Shown here piece after piece: positions 30,603 to 41,290 of a stretch of 58,116 nucleotides of DNA. The notes under the pieces are model-generated. The model saw only the letters and a list, made by a program, of their open reading frames with translations, had not been told where the DNA came from and made no database searches. The first letter of the stretch is position 1, and each line of letters begins with the position of its first letter. Both the position numbers and the translations under genes were made by a program. This DNA is from Brevundimonas sp. GTDB taxonomy: Bacteria; Pseudomonadota; Alphaproteobacteria; Caulobacterales; Caulobacteraceae. The stretch spans positions 1-58,116 of the forward strand of contig NZ_JAHBYB010000013.1 of assembly GCF_019636155.1 (NCBI RefSeq), written 5' to 3'.

Positions 30603-32018
30603 ATGCGTCTCGATCGTCGCGGTCTGATCACCGGCTCGGCCGCCGCCCTGGCCTTCACCGGCCTGGGCCGTCACGCCCAGGCCCAGACGCCTGGCGCCGC
30701 GGAGGAGACCTACCTCAACGAGGTGGCCGGATACGGTCCCCTGGCGCCCGATCCCAACGGACTGTTCGACCTGCCCGAGGGCTTCAGCTACCAGGTCGTC
30801 TCCCAGTTCGGCCAGACCATGGACGACGGGCTTCTGGTCCCCGGCAACGCCGACGGCATGGCCTGTTTCCCGCTGGGCGGCTCTCAGGTCGCCCTGATCA
30901 AGAACCAGGAACTGCGCCCGACCAGCGCCTCGCACCGCAACTGGGGCCCCGCCGGGTTCAACCAGGAGCGGATCGGCCTGATCGACGCCTCGCGCGCCTA
31001 TGACACCTTCAAGGACGGCCGCCCCCTGCCCGGCGGGACCACCACCATCGTCTATGACCTGGAGACCCGGCGCACGGTGCGCCAGCACCTTTCGCTGATC
31101 GGCACGGCCACCAACTGCTGCGGCGGCCCGACCCCCTGGGGCAGCTGGCTGAGCTGCGAGGAGACCGAGCTGACGCCCGAGACCGGCGACGTCACCCGCC
31201 CCCACGGCTTCGTCTTCGAGGTGCCGGCCGACGCCACCGGCCTGGTGCCCGCCGTGCCGCTGAAGGCCATGGGCCGGTTCGACCACGAGGCGGTCTGCAT
31301 CGATCCGCGCACGGGCATCGTCTATCTGACCGAGGACAAGGTCGACGGCCTCTTCTACCGCTTCATTCCCGAGCGGCCGGGCGAACTGATCCGCGGCGGC
31401 CGGCTTCAGGCCCTGGCCTGGCGCGGCCAGCCGGGCGCCGACACCCGCAACCACGAGGCCCGCGCATGGTCGGTCGGCGACTGGCGCGAGGTGGCCTGGA
31501 TCGACGTGCACGAGGTCGAAAGTCCCAATGGCGACCTGCGCATGCGCGGCCACGCCGACGGCGCCGCCCTGGTCGCGCGCGGCGAGGGAATCTGGTTCGG
31601 CGGCGGCGAGATGTACATGACCGCCACATCGGGCGGCCCGATCCAGCGCGGTCAGATCCTGCGCTACGTCCCCTCGCCCGAGGAAGGGCGGCCGGGCGAG
31701 GCGCGCCGGCCCGGCCGGATGCAGCTGTTCGTCGAATCGACCGACGAGAAGACCCTGAACATGGGCGACAACCTGACCATCGCGCCCTGGGGCCACCTGA
31801 TCGTCTGCGAGGACAACTATTCCAGTTCGATCCGCAACCACCTGAAGGGGGTCACGCCGGACGGGCGGGTCTATACGATCGGCCGCAACGTCTTCACCGG
31901 CAATGCCGAACTGGCCGGCTGCGTCTTCGCGCCCGACGGTCGGACCCTGTTCCTGAACATCTACAACCCTGGCCTGACCCTGGCGGTCACCGGGCCCTGG
32001 GCGGCCTTCCGGAGGTGA
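30603..32018 (+). CDS. PhoX-like (DUF839) alkaline phosphatase family protein
   Basis: The product has 471 residues from the ATG at 30603 (in-frame ATG at 30591 rejected because no ribosome site serves it). A Tat signal is likely: [20 protein letters not shown] with the twin-arginine pair in RRGLIT. Beta-propeller features of the DUF839/PhoX family follow: [57 protein letters not shown] and [19 protein letters not shown]. The Cys and acidic residues fit the PhoX metal cluster, so phosphatase activity is plausible but not proven. The end overlaps the convergent heme A synthase gene by 32 bp. Confidence 0.85.
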   Translation: MRLDRRGLITGSAAALAFTGLGRHAQAQTPGAAEETYLNEVAGYGPLAPDPNGLFDLPEGFSYQVVSQFGQTMDDGLLVPGNADGMACFPLGGSQVALIKNQELRPTSASHRNWGPAGFNQERIGLIDASRAYDTFKDGRPLPGGTTTIVYDLETRRTVRQHLSLIGTATNCCGGPTPWGSWLSCEETELTPETGDVTRPHGFVFEVPADATGLVPAVPLKAMGRFDHEAVCIDPRTGIVYLTEDKVDGLFYRFIPERPGELIRGGRLQALAWRGQPGADTRNHEARAWSVGDWREVAWIDVHEVESPNGDLRMRGHADGAALVARGEGIWFGGGEMYMTATSGGPIQRGQILRYVPSPEEGRPGEARRPGRMQLFVESTDEKTLNMGDNLTIAPWGHLIVCEDNYSSSIRNHLKGVTPDGRVYTIGRNVFTGNAELAGCVFAPDGRTLFLNIYNPGLTLAVTGPWAAFRR

Positions 32019-33114
32019 ACAGCCGCGGCTGGCTGCGCCGCACCATCCACAGATTGACCGTCGCCAGGCCCAGCACGATCGCCGCCCCCGCCTGGTGCAG
32101 CACCCCCAGCGACAGGGGCACGGCGTGGATCAGGGTCAGGACCCCCAGGGCCGCCTGGGCCCAGACGGCGGCCATCAGCACCAGGGCCGAGGCGCCCAGC
32201 CCCTCGGCCAGCCGCCAGCGCCAGGCCTGAACCGCATAGCCGGTGACGAAGAGCATCACCGCATAAGCCCAGATCCGATGCATGAACTGCACCAGACCCT
32301 GGTCGTGCAGCACCGCCAGCGCCCCCTTTCCGGCCCAGTCGACGGGCGGCAGGACGGCGCCGTTCATCAGCGGCCAGTCGGTATAGACCAGCCCTGCCTT
32401 GCTCCCCGCCACCAGGGCGCCCAGCAGGCACTGGACGAACACCGCCCCCAGCAGCAGGGCGGCGCCGCGCGTCCATCCGGCCGGCGACCGCGAATGCTCC
32501 GGTCCCGACCAGGCTTCCAGCCCGGTCCAGATCGCGGCCATGAAGATCACCAGGGCCAGGCCCAGATGCGTGGCCAGCCGCTCCGGCGCCACATCGACCC
32601 GCTCGCTCAGACCCGAGGCCACCATCCACCAGCCGACCAGCCCCTGCAGTCCGCCCAGGGCCAGCAGGACCAGAACCCGCCAGAACAGCCGGTCCGGCAT
32701 CCCCATACGCTTGACCAGCGATCCGGCCGGCGCGGTCCGCAGCACCCAGGCCGTCAGCGCCCGCGCGATCAGGGCGACCAGGACCGGCAGGCCCACGACC
32801 AGGCCGATGATCCGACCCAGGAACCGATGCGCCCATTCCCACCAGAAGATGCCCTGGAACTCGCCCAGGCTCATGCCGGCGTTGACCTGGGCGTATTGCG
32901 GGATGGCCTTGTATTTCTCGAAAGCCTCGGCCCACTGGGCGTCGGTCATCGGCGGGATGGCGCCCAGGATCGGCTTCCATTCCGTGATCGACAGGCCCGA
33001 TCCGGTCAGGCGCGTCGCCCCGCCGACCACCACCATGGCGAACACCAGGGCGGCCGTGACGAACAGCCATACCGCGACTATGCGGTCACGATCCGCGATA
33101 CCGAAACGGTTCAT
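31987..33114 (-). CDS. ctaA: Heme A synthase (COX15/CtaA)
   Basis: This encodes a 375-residue integral membrane protein with about eight helices. The four heme-ligand histidines of the Cox15 type are seen in [33 protein letters not shown] and [12 protein letters not shown]. It oxidises the C8 methyl of heme O to heme A for cytochrome aa3 oxidase. The N-terminal [20 protein letters not shown] is strongly conserved in alphaproteobacteria. Its 3' end overlaps the PhoX-like gene on the other strand. Confidence 0.96.
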   Translation of the reverse strand: MNRFGIADRDRIVAVWLFVTAALVFAMVVVGGATRLTGSGLSITEWKPILGAIPPMTDAQWAEAFEKYKAIPQYAQVNAGMSLGEFQGIFWWEWAHRFLGRIIGLVVGLPVLVALIARALTAWVLRTAPAGSLVKRMGMPDRLFWRVLVLLALGGLQGLVGWWMVASGLSERVDVAPERLATHLGLALVIFMAAIWTGLEAWSGPEHSRSPAGWTRGAALLLGAVFVQCLLGALVAGSKAGLVYTDWPLMNGAVLPPVDWAGKGALAVLHDQGLVQFMHRIWAYAVMLFVTGYAVQAWRWRLAEGLGASALVLMAAVWAQAALGVLTLIHAVPLSLGVLHQAGAAIVLGLATVNLWMVRRSQPRLFTSGRPPRAR

Positions 33115-33250
33115 TCGACGCCCGACGCCAACCCCGATATGCTCGCCGCACGGCTCGCCGCCGCACGTCTGCAGGCCATATGCCCGTCTCGGGCGACGAG
33201 ATCGAGTCGCATTCGACGGACCAACGGTCGCACAGGTTCAGGAGACCGCC

Positions 33251-33505
33251 TTGCTGCAATACGCCGAAGTCATCGCCGCCGTCCTGGGGGCCCTGGCCCT
33301 GGCCGCCGTGGCCGACCAGATGACGGGCCGGCGCGGCCTGTTCGCGGCCATGCTGGTCTCGGGCGTCGGGGCCCTGTGCGGCGCCTTCCTGGCGCTGCGG
33401 GTGTTCGCGGTCGCGGCCCTGACGGACTGGCCCTGGGTCGGCTGGGCCATGGCCGGCTCGATCCTCTGCCTGGGCGCGCATTTCCTGTTCCGGACCAAGC
33501 GATGA
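33251..33505 (+). CDS. Small inner-membrane protein
   Basis: The product has 84 residues, best started at the TTG at 33251, which has GGAG 6 nt upstream; the longer frame to 32399 is antisense to ctaA. Three hydrophobic segments are visible: AEVIAAVLGALALAAVADQM, LFAAMLVSGVGALCGAFLAL and PWVGWAMAGSILCLGAHFLF. Size and layout recall GlsB/YeaQ-type transglycosylase-associated proteins, but the match is loose. It overlaps the DUF2842 gene by 4 bp and is cotranscribed with it. Confidence 0.65.
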   Translation: MLQYAEVIAAVLGALALAAVADQMTGRRGLFAAMLVSGVGALCGAFLALRVFAVAALTDWPWVGWAMAGSILCLGAHFLFRTKR

Positions 33506-33696
33506 ACCCGCGCCTGCGTCGCCTCGTGGCCGCCTGCGCCACCCTGGCCTTCCTGGCATTCTGGGTCTGGGCGGGCATCGCCCTGTCGACCCGCCTGCCG
33601 GCCAACCCCCTGGTCCAGTTGCTGTTCTACGCCGTGGCCGGCGTCGGCTGGGGCGTGCCGCTGTTTCCGCTGTTCAAATGGGCCGAGAAGGGTTGA
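33502..33696 (+). CDS. DUF2842 domain-containing membrane protein
   Basis: This encodes 64 residues with two membrane segments (LVAACATLAFLAFWVWAGIA and LLFYAVAGVGWGVPLFPLFK), ending KWAEKG. The pattern of a short cytoplasmic start, two helices and W-x-x-P-x-x-P-L near the end is that of DUF2842, widespread in alphaproteobacteria and of unknown function. The ATG overlaps the stop of the preceding gene (ATGA). Confidence 0.8.
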   Translation: MNPRLRRLVAACATLAFLAFWVWAGIALSTRLPANPLVQLLFYAVAGVGWGVPLFPLFKWAEKG

Positions 33697-33700
33697 TGCG

Positions 33701-33734
33701 AAAACGGGCGGCCGGTCATCGACCCGCCGCCCGT
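33701..33734 (-). terminator. Terminator of tRNA-Pro
   Basis: On the minus strand ACGGGCGGC and GCCGCCCGT pair around a 16-nt loop, followed by TTTT. It lies 30 bp after the tRNA 3' end. Confidence 0.8.
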
Positions 33735-33763
33735 CTCGGACACCATGCAAATCCAGGATTCGA

Positions 33764-33840
<77 letters not shown>

Positions 33841-33900
33841 AGAGGCGCTCCCTATAGACGGGGGCATGGCGCGCCGCAAACCCAAAATGCCGGTGCGGCC

Positions 33901-34302
33901 TCAACGGGCCAGGACGGTCTCCAGACGCGTCCGCGCCGCCTCGATCTCGGCCAGCAGGCGGCTCAGGCGCACAGCCGACGGCGCCGGTCCGGTCGAGTTC
34001 GGCGCGGGCTCCGCCTCGGCCTCGCCGGCAGGCCCCGGACCTTCGCCCAGCAGCCGCTTCAGCCCGCCTTCCTTGTGCAGGCGCTGGACCCCGCGGATGG
34101 TCAGGCCGTCGTCATGCAGCAGGGTCTTGACCGCCTTCAGAACGGCCACGTCCTGCGGCCGGTAGAAACGCCGGCCTCCGGCCCGCTTGACCGGAGTGAT
34201 GAAGCTGAATTTCGTCTCCCAGAACCTCAGCACATGCTGGGGCGCCCCCACCTCTTCGGCGGCTTCGGAGATGGTGCGGAAGGCGTTCGGGCTCTTGGCC
34301 AC
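33901..34302 (-). CDS. MerR family transcriptional regulator
   Basis: The product has 133 residues. The N-terminal winged HTH is clear: [20 protein letters not shown] then [20 protein letters not shown] and [21 protein letters not shown] short acidic linker and a C-terminal coiled coil ([19 protein letters not shown]) follow, with no cysteine effector site. The gene order plsX-fabH-ihfA-merR is conserved in alphaproteobacteria. It begins 4 bp after the ihfA stop and is probably cotranscribed. Confidence 0.9.
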   Translation of the reverse strand: MAKSPNAFRTISEAAEEVGAPQHVLRFWETKFSFITPVKRAGGRRFYRPQDVAVLKAVKTLLHDDGLTIRGVQRLHKEGGLKRLLGEGPGPAGEAEAEPAPNSTGPAPSAVRLSRLLAEIEAARTRLETVLAR

Positions 34303-34306
34303 GGGC

Positions 34307-34612
34307 TCAGTCCACGACGGCGTCGTGGACCCGGCTCTTCATGATCTGAGAGGCGCGGAAGCTGATGACCCGGCGCGGATGGATGGTCGCGGGCGCCCCG
34401 GTCTTGGGGTTGCGGCCCATCCGGGCGCGCTTGTCGCGCACCTGGAAGACCCCGAAGCCCGACAGTTTCACCGTCTCGCCGCGTTCCAGCGATTCGACGA
34501 TCAACTCCAGGGTGCGTTCGACCAGGGCCGAGCACTCCTGGCGGGACAGGCCCACCTCGTCATGGACCGCCTCGCAGAGGTCCGCACGGGTCAGAGTCTG
34601 TTGTCCGGCCAC
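34307..34612 (-). CDS. ihfA: Integration host factor subunit alpha
   Basis: The 101-residue version from a GTG at 34612 is chosen because GGGAGG precedes it by 5 nt and the length fits the family; an in-frame extension to 34648 reads [12 protein letters not shown]. Typical IHF features are [40 protein letters not shown] and the DNA-intercalating [18 protein letters not shown]. It dimerises with IhfB to bend DNA. Neighbours are fabH and merR. Confidence 0.95.
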   Translation of the reverse strand: MAGQQTLTRADLCEAVHDEVGLSRQECSALVERTLELIVESLERGETVKLSGFGVFQVRDKRARMGRNPKTGAPATIHPRRVISFRASQIMKSRVHDAVVD

Positions 34613-34689
34613 CAAAGCCTCCCGGTCCCAAATTTCGCCCGCGCCCATAAGACGGCAACGGGCCGCGATGTCAAAGGCCGCGAAGCGCC

Positions 34690-35667
34690 TTACAGGCGAA
34701 TCGCGCAGGCGCCCCAGGTCAGTCCCCCGCCCATGGCCTCAAGCAGCACCAGATCGCCGCCCTTGATCCGACCGTCGCGGATGGCCGTGTCCAGGGCCAG
34801 GGGAATGGAGGCGGCCGAGGTGTTGGCGTGCTGGGCCACCGTGGTCACCACCTTGTTCTCGTCCAGGCCCAGCCGGTCGCCGACGCCCTTGATGATGCGC
34901 TGATTGGCCTGGTGCGGCACGAACCAGTCGACATCGGCGATCTGGACCCCCGCATTGGCCGCCGCCGCCGTCACCGCCTCGGCGATATTGACCACGGCGT
35001 GACGGAAGACCTGGTTGCCCGCCATGCGCAGATGGCCGACCGAGCCGGTCGTGGCCGGGCCGCCATCAACATACAGCAGGTCCGACTTGGCCCCGTCGCA
35101 GCGCAGGGCGAAGCCCAGCAGGCCGGTGTCGGCGGGCGTCCCCTGGCCTTCGCGGGGCTCCAGCACCACCGCCCCGGCGCCGTCGCCGAACAGGACGCAG
35201 GTGGTCCGGTCGCTCCAGTCCATCAGCCGGGTCATCTCCTCGGCGCCGACGACCAGGGCGCATCGGGCGTTCCCGCGCGCGATGAAGCCGTCGGCGACGC
35301 TCAGCGCATAGACGAAGCCCGAACAGACCGCCTGGACGTCGAAGGCGATACAGGTCGGAACCCCCAGCTTGCTCTGGACGATGGCCGCCGTGGCCGGGAA
35401 GGTCATGTCCGGCGTGGTTGTGGCGACGATGATCAGATCCACATCGGCCGGCGTCCGGCCCGCCGCCTCCAGCGCCTTCTTCGCCGCCTCGGCCGCCAGG
35501 TCGCTGGTCGGCTGGTCGTCGCGGGCGCGGTGCCGCTGGCGGATGCCGGTGCGCTCGACGATCCATTCGTCCGAGGTGTCGACGATCCGGGCCAGGTCGT
35601 CGTTGGTGACGATCTGTTCCGGCAGGTAGGAGCCGGCGCCGGTGATGGCGCTGCGGATGACGCTCAC
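34690..35667 (-). CDS. fabH: Beta-ketoacyl-ACP synthase III
   Basis: This encodes KAS III of 325 residues from a GTG start. The catalytic triad is visible: Cys in [16 protein letters not shown], His in [15 protein letters not shown] and Asn in [15 protein letters not shown]. It condenses acetyl-CoA with malonyl-ACP to begin fatty-acid synthesis. Its start overlaps the plsX stop by 4 bp, the usual phospholipid/fatty-acid gene pair. Confidence 0.97.
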   Translation of the reverse strand: MSVIRSAITGAGSYLPEQIVTNDDLARIVDTSDEWIVERTGIRQRHRARDDQPTSDLAAEAAKKALEAAGRTPADVDLIIVATTTPDMTFPATAAIVQSKLGVPTCIAFDVQAVCSGFVYALSVADGFIARGNARCALVVGAEEMTRLMDWSDRTTCVLFGDGAGAVVLEPREGQGTPADTGLLGFALRCDGAKSDLLYVDGGPATTGSVGHLRMAGNQVFRHAVVNIAEAVTAAAANAGVQIADVDWFVPHQANQRIIKGVGDRLGLDENKVVTTVAQHANTSAASIPLALDTAIRDGRIKGGDLVLLEAMGGGLTWGACAIRL

Positions 35668-36764
35668 TGCAGATTCTCCCCGGCCGCCACGCCCTCGGGT
35701 GCGGCATGAGCCGAATGGTCGAAGACGGCGTCCAGCCGCTTCAGGTTCCCGGCCACCTTGGCCAGATAGTCGCTGCGGCCCAGATCGACCGCGATGCGGA
35801 CGGCCGAGCCGAAGCCCCGGGCGTTGGCGCCGCCATGGCTCTTGACCACCAGGCCGTTCAGCCCCAGCAGGGGGCCGCCGTTGATGGCGTTCGGATCGAT
35901 CCGGTCGCGCATCCGCTTCAGAGCCGGCAGGGCGATCAGGGCGCCCAGTTTCGACGTCAGGCTGGACGACAGGGATTCGCGCAACAGGCCCGAGATCAGG
36001 CGCGCCGTGCCCTCGGCCGTCTTCAGGGCGATATTGCCGGTGAAGCCGTCGGTGACCACCACATCCACCACCCCGGTGGCCAGGTCCGTCCCCTCGACGA
36101 AGCCGTGATAGTGAAGGTTGAAGCCGCCCTCGCGCAGGATGCGGTGCGCCTCGCGCACCTCCTCATGGCCCTTCATGTCCTCGGAGCCGACGTTCAGAAG
36201 GCCCACCCGGGGCCGTTCGACGCCGTGCACGGCGCTCTGGAAGGCCTCGCCCATGATGGCGAATTCGATCAGCTGGGCCGCGTCGCTGTCGATATTGGCG
36301 CCGACGTCCAGCACAGCGGTGTGGCCCCCCTTGATCGTGGGCCAGCTGGCCACCAGGGCGGGCCGCTCCAGCCCTGGCGCGGCCATGCGCAGGATCAGCT
36401 TGGATATGGCCATCAGGGCGCCGGTGTTGCCGGCCGAGACCGCCGCCGCCGCCTCGCCCGTCTTCACCGCCTCGACAGCGTTCCACAGGCTGGAGCCCTT
36501 GCCGCGGCGCATGGCCTGGGCCGGCTTTTCGTCCATGGCCACCACCTTGTCGGTGTGACGCACCTCGACGACGGCGGGATCCAGCCCCACCCGTGCGATC
36601 TCGGCCTCGATGGCCGCGGCGTCGCCGTGCATCAGGAAGCGGACCCCCGCCCCGTCGTGGCGTTTCAGATAGTCCTTCACACCGCCGACGACGACCGAGG
36701 GGCCGACGTCGCCGCCCATGGCGTCCAGCGAGATCGTGGTCGGGGATGACAAGGGGGTTCGCAC
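35664..36764 (-). CDS. plsX: Phosphate acyltransferase PlsX
   Basis: The product has 366 residues from a GTG at 36764. Family motifs include ISLDAMGGDVGPSVVVGGVK near the start, GKGSSLWNAVEAVKTGEAAA, VSAGNTGALMAISKLILR and DGFTGNIALKTAEGTARLI. PlsX converts acyl-ACP to acyl-phosphate for PlsY. The first 15 residues are poorly conserved and the true start may be nearer ISLDAMGG. An extra 10-15 C-terminal residues ([17 protein letters not shown]) run into fabH. Confidence 0.95.
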   Translation of the reverse strand: MRTPLSSPTTISLDAMGGDVGPSVVVGGVKDYLKRHDGAGVRFLMHGDAAAIEAEIARVGLDPAVVEVRHTDKVVAMDEKPAQAMRRGKGSSLWNAVEAVKTGEAAAAVSAGNTGALMAISKLILRMAAPGLERPALVASWPTIKGGHTAVLDVGANIDSDAAQLIEFAIMGEAFQSAVHGVERPRVGLLNVGSEDMKGHEEVREAHRILREGGFNLHYHGFVEGTDLATGVVDVVVTDGFTGNIALKTAEGTARLISGLLRESLSSSLTSKLGALIALPALKRMRDRIDPNAINGGPLLGLNGLVVKSHGGANARGFGSAVRIAVDLGRSDYLAKVAGNLKRLDAVFDHSAHAAPEGVAAGENLQ

Positions 36765-36842
36765 TCCGCTGCGCCGCGGTGCGGCGCTGAATCGAGCGAC
36801 GATAACGCCGCGACGCCCGGATGCAACCGGGCCGACGTTACG

Positions 36843-37367
36843 TCAACCTTGGCCTTCGCCATCGCGAGGCTTCAGCCGGGACAGGACGGCGAAGGGATTG
36901 ATCTCGGCCGGCTCGGGCGGCTGGACGAATTCGGCCCCTGGCTTGCGCGGGAACGGGTCCAGCGACAGGGCCAGCTGTTCGACCGCATAGACGCCCAGGT
37001 CGATACGGCCGTCCTCGATCAGATCCGGCGCCTCATGCTCCAGGGAGACCTCGATCTCGGCGGGGTCGTCCTCGCCGGCCGCCTCGACCAGGTCAATGGC
37101 GAAGGCCCGGTCGATCGACACCGGCAGGGGCTCCAGCGTCAGGCCGCAGTTCTGGACCGCCTCGGCCATGATACGGCCCGTCAACCGCCAGCCGCCCTCG
37201 GACGGCGCGACCTCCAGCCGGGCCTCGAAGGCGTCCAGCGACGCCAGGTCCAGGCTGCGGGCGATGGCCCGGCGGGTCTCGGCCGGCGGCGCCAGCACAC
37301 GGCTCAGCCCCGCGCCGACCTGGTTCATCCGCACGATGTCGCTGAGGGGCGGTTCGGAAACGGTCAT
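36843..37367 (-). CDS. DUF177 (YceD-like) protein
   Basis: This encodes 174 residues from the ATG at 37367, where TGATG overlaps the stop of the preceding gene by one base. The DUF177 pattern is seen in RIMAEAVQNCGLTLEPLPVS IDRAF followed by the C-terminal LGVYAVEQLALSLDPFPRKP GAEF. The family is linked to 23S rRNA/large-subunit protein accumulation (YceD). It usually precedes rpmF-plsX; rpmF is not between here. It follows the cytochrome chaperone gene. Confidence 0.88.
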   Translation of the reverse strand: MTVSEPPLSDIVRMNQVGAGLSRVLAPPAETRRAIARSLDLASLDAFEARLEVAPSEGGWRLTGRIMAEAVQNCGLTLEPLPVSIDRAFAIDLVEAAGEDDPAEIEVSLEHEAPDLIEDGRIDLGVYAVEQLALSLDPFPRKPGAEFVQPPEPAEINPFAVLSRLKPRDGEGQG

Positions 37368-37897
37368 CACTTCACCTCGGCCCAGGCCGGGCCGGCCTCG
37401 ATCTGTCTCAGGGTCTGGGCCGCCAGGGCGGCGCGACTGGCCAGGGCGTAGCGGGCCAGGGCGTCCCCGGCGCCCGCCGCATCGGTCTCCAGCACATTGC
37501 GCGCCAGGGCGGCGGACAGGGCCGCATCCTCGCCCGCCGCCACGGCCGCCTCATAGGCCTGCATCCGGCCATACAGGGCCTCGCCCAGCTTGCGCATCTT
37601 CTTGCCCACCGCGACATCGCCGACGCCCAGTTCGCGCAGGGTGTCGTCCAGGGCCGAGACATAGGTGTCGAACAGGGCCTGGGCCATCTCGCCCCCTTCC
37701 TCGTCCAGGTCGCGCAGCCGCAGGCTGAGCAGCAGGACATGCAGGGTGTAGAGCTCGAACCGCGCGTCGATGCGGTCGGCGACGCCCAGGGCCGTATAGA
37801 AGGCCGGCTGCCGGGCCTGGGCCACGGCATGGGCGTAAAGGCGGTCGATCCGCCCCCGCGACAGGCGCGGGCCGAACAGTGATCGCAGCATCGTCAT
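37367..37897 (-). CDS. Ubiquinol-cytochrome c chaperone family protein (CBP3-like)
   Basis: The product has 176 residues (an ATG at 37891 is an alternative start). Motifs of the Ubiq_cyt_C_chap family are visible: RLYAHAVAQARQPAFYTALG at the start, then FELYTLHVLLLSLRLRDLDE and FDTYVSALDDTLRELGVGDV, with VGKKMRKLGEALYGRMQAYE. It helps assembly of the cytochrome bc1 complex in mitochondria and alphaproteobacteria. It is translationally coupled to the DUF177 gene. Confidence 0.92.
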   Translation of the reverse strand: MTMLRSLFGPRLSRGRIDRLYAHAVAQARQPAFYTALGVADRIDARFELYTLHVLLLSLRLRDLDEEGGEMAQALFDTYVSALDDTLRELGVGDVAVGKKMRKLGEALYGRMQAYEAAVAAGEDAALSAALARNVLETDAAGAGDALARYALASRAALAAQTLRQIEAGPAWAEVK

Positions 37898-37978
37898 CGG
37901 CCCCTTTTCCGCCGCGACGTTGAACTAGGACGCGTGTCCGGCTAGGTCAAAGACCTTGTTTTTCGCAGGCCGACTTTC

Positions 37979-38470
37979 ATGACCCGCACCGCAACCGCCA
38001 TCGCCGTCCGCCTGCTGATCGGCGCCGCCCTTGTGGCGCCCGCCGCCTGCGCCCCGTCTGTCGGAGTGAACGGCTTCCAGGCCATCGACGCCAAGCCCGC
38101 CGACGTGGTGGCGGGAACCGACACCAAGGCGACCGTCCTGGCCCGGCTGGGCTCGCCCTCGACCACCTCGACCTTCGAGAAGGACACCGTCTGGTACTAC
38201 ATCAGCCAGACGACCGAGCAGTACACCTTCCGCATCCCCGAGGTGACCCAGCGTTCGGTCACCGAGATCACCTTCGCCGAAGGGTCCGACCAGGTCGCCT
38301 CGGTCCGCACCCTGGGCCTGGCCGACGGCCGGGTGATGACCATGGATTCGCACGAGACCCCGACCCGGGGCCGCCGCCTGACCATCATCGAACAACTGCT
38401 GGGCAATGTCGGCCGCGGCCACCTGCCCAATTCGGACGAACAGGTCCCGGGCCAGCGCCGCCCCGACTGA
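37979..38470 (+). CDS. bamE: Outer-membrane assembly factor BamE (SmpA/OmlA)
   Basis: This encodes 163 residues with a lipoprotein signal (MTRTATAIAVRLLIGAALVA PAAC). The BamE fold follows: KPADVVAGTDTKATVLARLG SPS and DTVWYYISQTTEQYTFRIPE, with ITFAEGSDQVASVRTLGLAD. BamE supports the BAM complex that inserts outer-membrane proteins. The C-terminal LLGNVGRGHLPN motif is typical of alphaproteobacteria. It is divergent from the chaperone gene 80 bp away. Confidence 0.93.
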   Translation: MTRTATAIAVRLLIGAALVAPAACAPSVGVNGFQAIDAKPADVVAGTDTKATVLARLGSPSTTSTFEKDTVWYYISQTTEQYTFRIPEVTQRSVTEITFAEGSDQVASVRTLGLADGRVMTMDSHETPTRGRRLTIIEQLLGNVGRGHLPNSDEQVPGQRRPD

Positions 38471-38498
38471 TCGCTTCTCGGCACGGAACAAAGAAATC

Positions 38499-38524
38499 GG
38501 CCCCGGAGATCGCTCTCCGGGGCC
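38499..38524. terminator. Bidirectional terminator between bamE and hppA
   Basis: A perfect 11-bp stem GGCCCCGGAGA/TCTCCGGGGCC with a 4-nt loop serves both convergent genes. T tracts are short (GTTTCC on the plus side, GATTTCTTT on the minus side). Confidence 0.7.
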
Positions 38525-38547
38525 GTTTCCTTGGGTCGGAGCCCTGA

Positions 38548-40698
38548 TCAGACGATCTTGCCCGAGGCCAGGACCGCCAGAAGCAGCAGGGCCACGATAT
38601 TGGTGATCTTGATCATCGGGTTCACCGCCGGGCCACTGGTGTCCTTGTAGGGATCGCCCACGGTGTCGCCGGTGACCGAGGCCTTGTGCGCCTCGGAGCC
38701 CTTGGCGTGCAGGACGCCGTTCTTGTCGGTGAAGCCTTCCTCGATCACCTTCTTGGCGTTGTCCCAGGCGCCGCCGCCCGAGGTCATCGAGATGGCGACG
38801 AACAGGCCCGTCACGATGACGCCCATCAGCATGGCGCCCAGGGCGGCGAAGGCGTTGGCCTTGTCCGGCTGGATCATCAGCACGGCCACGAACAGGACGA
38901 TCGGCGACAGGACCGGCAGCAGCGACGGCACGATCATCTCGCGGATGGCCGCCGAGGTCAGGATGTCGACGGCGCGGCCGTACTCGGGCTTGACCTGGCC
39001 GGTCATGATGCCCGGGTTCTCGCGGAACTGACGGCGCACCTCGGCCACCACCGATTCGGCGGCGCGGCCCACGGCGGTCATCGACAGGCCGCCGAACAGG
39101 AAGGGCAGAAGCCCCCCGAACAGCAGGCCGACCACGACATAGGGATTGGCCAGGTCGAAGGCGACCGCGCCCAGACCGTCGAAGAAGCTGCCCGGCGCCG
39201 CTTCGGCCGAGAAATGCTTCAGGTCTTCGGTATAGGCGGCGAACAGAACCAGGGCGCCCAGGCCGGCCGAACCGATGGCGTAGCCCTTGGTCACGGCCTT
39301 GGTGGTGTTGCCCACGGCGTCCAGGGCGTCGGTCGAGGTGCGGACTTCCGACGGAAGACCGGCCATCTCGGCGATGCCGCCGGCGTTGTCGGTGACCGGG
39401 CCGAAGGCGTCCAGGGCCACGATCATCCCCGCCACGCCCAGCATGGTGGTGGTGGCGATGGCGATGCCGAACAGGCCCGCCAGCTGATAGGTGACGACGA
39501 TGCCGATGATGATGGTCAGGGCCGGAAGCGCGGTGGACTCCAGCGACATGGCCAGGCCCTGGATGACGTTGGTGCCGTGGCCCGAAACCGAGGCGTTGGC
39601 GACCGACTTCACCGGGCGGAAGCCGGTGCCGGTATAGTATTCGGTGATGACCACGATGGCGGCGGTGACGACCAGGCCGACCACGCCGGACCAGAACAGG
39701 TTCATCGGGGCGATGCTCAGACCGCCGGCGGTCGAGACCGGGCCGGTGACCAGGGTGTTGATGATCCACCAGACCGCGCCGACCGACAGGACGCCGGTGA
39801 CGATCAGACCCTGATACAGGGCGCCCATGATGTTCTGGCTCTTGCCCAGGCGGACGAAGAAGCTGCCGATGATCGAGGTGACGATGCAGACGCCGCAGAT
39901 GGCCAGCGGCAGCAGCATCATCACGTCCACATAGGGCTGGCCGCGGAAGAAGATGGCGGCCAGGACCATGGTCGCCACGATGGTGACGGCATAGGTCTCG
40001 AACAGGTCGGCGGCCATGCCGGCGCAGTCGCCGACGTTGTCGCCCACGTTGTCGGCGATGGTGGCGGCGTTGCGGGGGTCATCCTCGGGAATGCCGGCCT
40101 CGACCTTGCCCACCATGTCGCCGCCCACGTCGGCGCCCTTGGTGAAGATGCCGCCGCCCAGGCGGGCGAAGATGGAGATCAGCGAGGCGCCGAAGCCCAG
40201 GGCCACCAGGCCGTCGATGACGGCGCGGTCCGTGCCCGCCATGCCCAGGCCCTGGGTCATGAAGGCGTAATAGCCCGCCACGCCCAGCAGGGCGCCGCCG
40301 GCCACGAACATGCCGGTGATGGCGCCCGAGCGGAAGGCCAGGTCCAGGCCCTTGGACAGGCTTTCCGACGCCGCCTGGGCCGTACGCACATTGGCGCGGA
40401 CCGAGATCAGCATGCCGGCGAAGCCCGCCGCGCCCGACAGGACGGCGCCGATCAGGAAGCCGACCGCGGCCCACTGGCCGATCAGCAACCAGGCGGCGAT
40501 CAGGATCACGACCCCGACCATGCCGATGGTGGTGTACTGGCGCCGCAGATAGGCGCTGGCGCCCTCCTGGATGGCCGCCGCGATCTCGCGCATGCGGTCG
40601 TTGCCGGTTCCGGCCTTCATCAGGGCGCCGGTCTGCAGGGCGCCGTACAGCACCCCCAGTCCCCCGGCCGCGATGACCAGCCACAGATAGTTCGTCAT
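38548..40698 (-). CDS. hppA: K+-insensitive membrane pyrophosphatase (proton pump)
   Basis: The product has 716 residues from the ATG at 40698 and about sixteen helices. Substrate-binding motifs are intact: [20 protein letters not shown] and [25 protein letters not shown]. The Lys in [20 protein letters not shown] marks the K+-independent subclass (K+-dependent enzymes have Ala). It hydrolyses pyrophosphate and pumps protons across the inner membrane. An in-frame TTG upstream (40710) is not needed. A huge antisense frame is an artefact. Confidence 0.97.
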   Translation of the reverse strand: MTNYLWLVIAAGGLGVLYGALQTGALMKAGTGNDRMREIAAAIQEGASAYLRRQYTTIGMVGVVILIAAWLLIGQWAAVGFLIGAVLSGAAGFAGMLISVRANVRTAQAASESLSKGLDLAFRSGAITGMFVAGGALLGVAGYYAFMTQGLGMAGTDRAVIDGLVALGFGASLISIFARLGGGIFTKGADVGGDMVGKVEAGIPEDDPRNAATIADNVGDNVGDCAGMAADLFETYAVTIVATMVLAAIFFRGQPYVDVMMLLPLAICGVCIVTSIIGSFFVRLGKSQNIMGALYQGLIVTGVLSVGAVWWIINTLVTGPVSTAGGLSIAPMNLFWSGVVGLVVTAAIVVITEYYTGTGFRPVKSVANASVSGHGTNVIQGLAMSLESTALPALTIIIGIVVTYQLAGLFGIAIATTTMLGVAGMIVALDAFGPVTDNAGGIAEMAGLPSEVRTSTDALDAVGNTTKAVTKGYAIGSAGLGALVLFAAYTEDLKHFSAEAAPGSFFDGLGAVAFDLANPYVVVGLLFGGLLPFLFGGLSMTAVGRAAESVVAEVRRQFRENPGIMTGQVKPEYGRAVDILTSAAIREMIVPSLLPVLSPIVLFVAVLMIQPDKANAFAALGAMLMGVIVTGLFVAISMTSGGGAWDNAKKVIEEGFTDKNGVLHAKGSEAHKASVTGDTVGDPYKDTSGPAVNPMIKITNIVALLLLAVLASGKIV

Positions 40699-40867
40699 GG
40701 GTGTTTCCAAACCTCAATTGCCTTGGGCGCGCGGACCCTTGGCGCGGCGGGCTTGTCGCCTCTGTCCGCCTTCCGGTCCCCCCGTGCGCTCACGGACGCG
40801 ACAGCGCGTCCCGCGGGAAATGCGGCGGAAACGTGCCAAATGCGTCAGGCTGACGCAACCGGGGTTT

Positions 40868-41290
40868 TCACCCGGCCCGCATGCCGGTGCGGCGGCGCGG
40901 GGCCTGGGCGACGATCTCGACCCGCGAGACGGCGCCGCGCCCGGCGATCCGGGCCGAATCGGCCATCAGGCTACGCTGCAGGGCCGCCGCGTCCAGCCGG
41001 GTCCAGTCGCCGGGAATCAGGAAGGGCGTCCGGTGCGCGGCCCGGACCAGGGCGTCGCGGAACCAGGCCTCCTTGGGCCGCATCTGCTCGGGCGTGCGGC
41101 CGGCGCCCATGTGCAGGCGCAGGGAGACGAAGACATAGTTCCGCACCCGCCCACCCTCGATCACCGGCAGGCCGACGCCCGAGATGCTCAACGCTGGAGC
41201 GTCGCCCTGTCCGCCCGTGGGTCCGCTGGCGACTGCGGGCGTGGCGACGGCGGCGCCCAAGGTTCCGGCGATCAGGGTGCGACGATCCAT
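40868..41290 (-). CDS. Hypothetical protein with Tat-like signal
   Basis: This encodes 140 residues. The N-terminus MDRRTLIAGTLGAAVATPAV ASG has a twin-arginine pair followed by a hydrophobic stretch, so export by Tat is possible. The mature part includes RVRNYVFVSLRLHMGAGRTP and FLIPGDWTRLDAAALQRSLM, suggesting a small alpha/beta domain of unknown function common in Caulobacterales. It is the last gene before the copy B repeat block. Confidence 0.65.
   Translation of the reverse strand: MDRRTLIAGTLGAAVATPAVASGPTGGQGDAPALSISGVGLPVIEGGRVRNYVFVSLRLHMGAGRTPEQMRPKEAWFRDALVRAAHRTPFLIPGDWTRLDAAALQRSLMADSARIAGRGAVSRVEIVAQAPRRRTGMRAG

Noticed and set aside
34613-34648. Longer ihfA start at 34648
   Set aside because: The extra 12 residues have no counterpart in IhfA, and the GGGAGG ribosome site serves the GTG at 34612.
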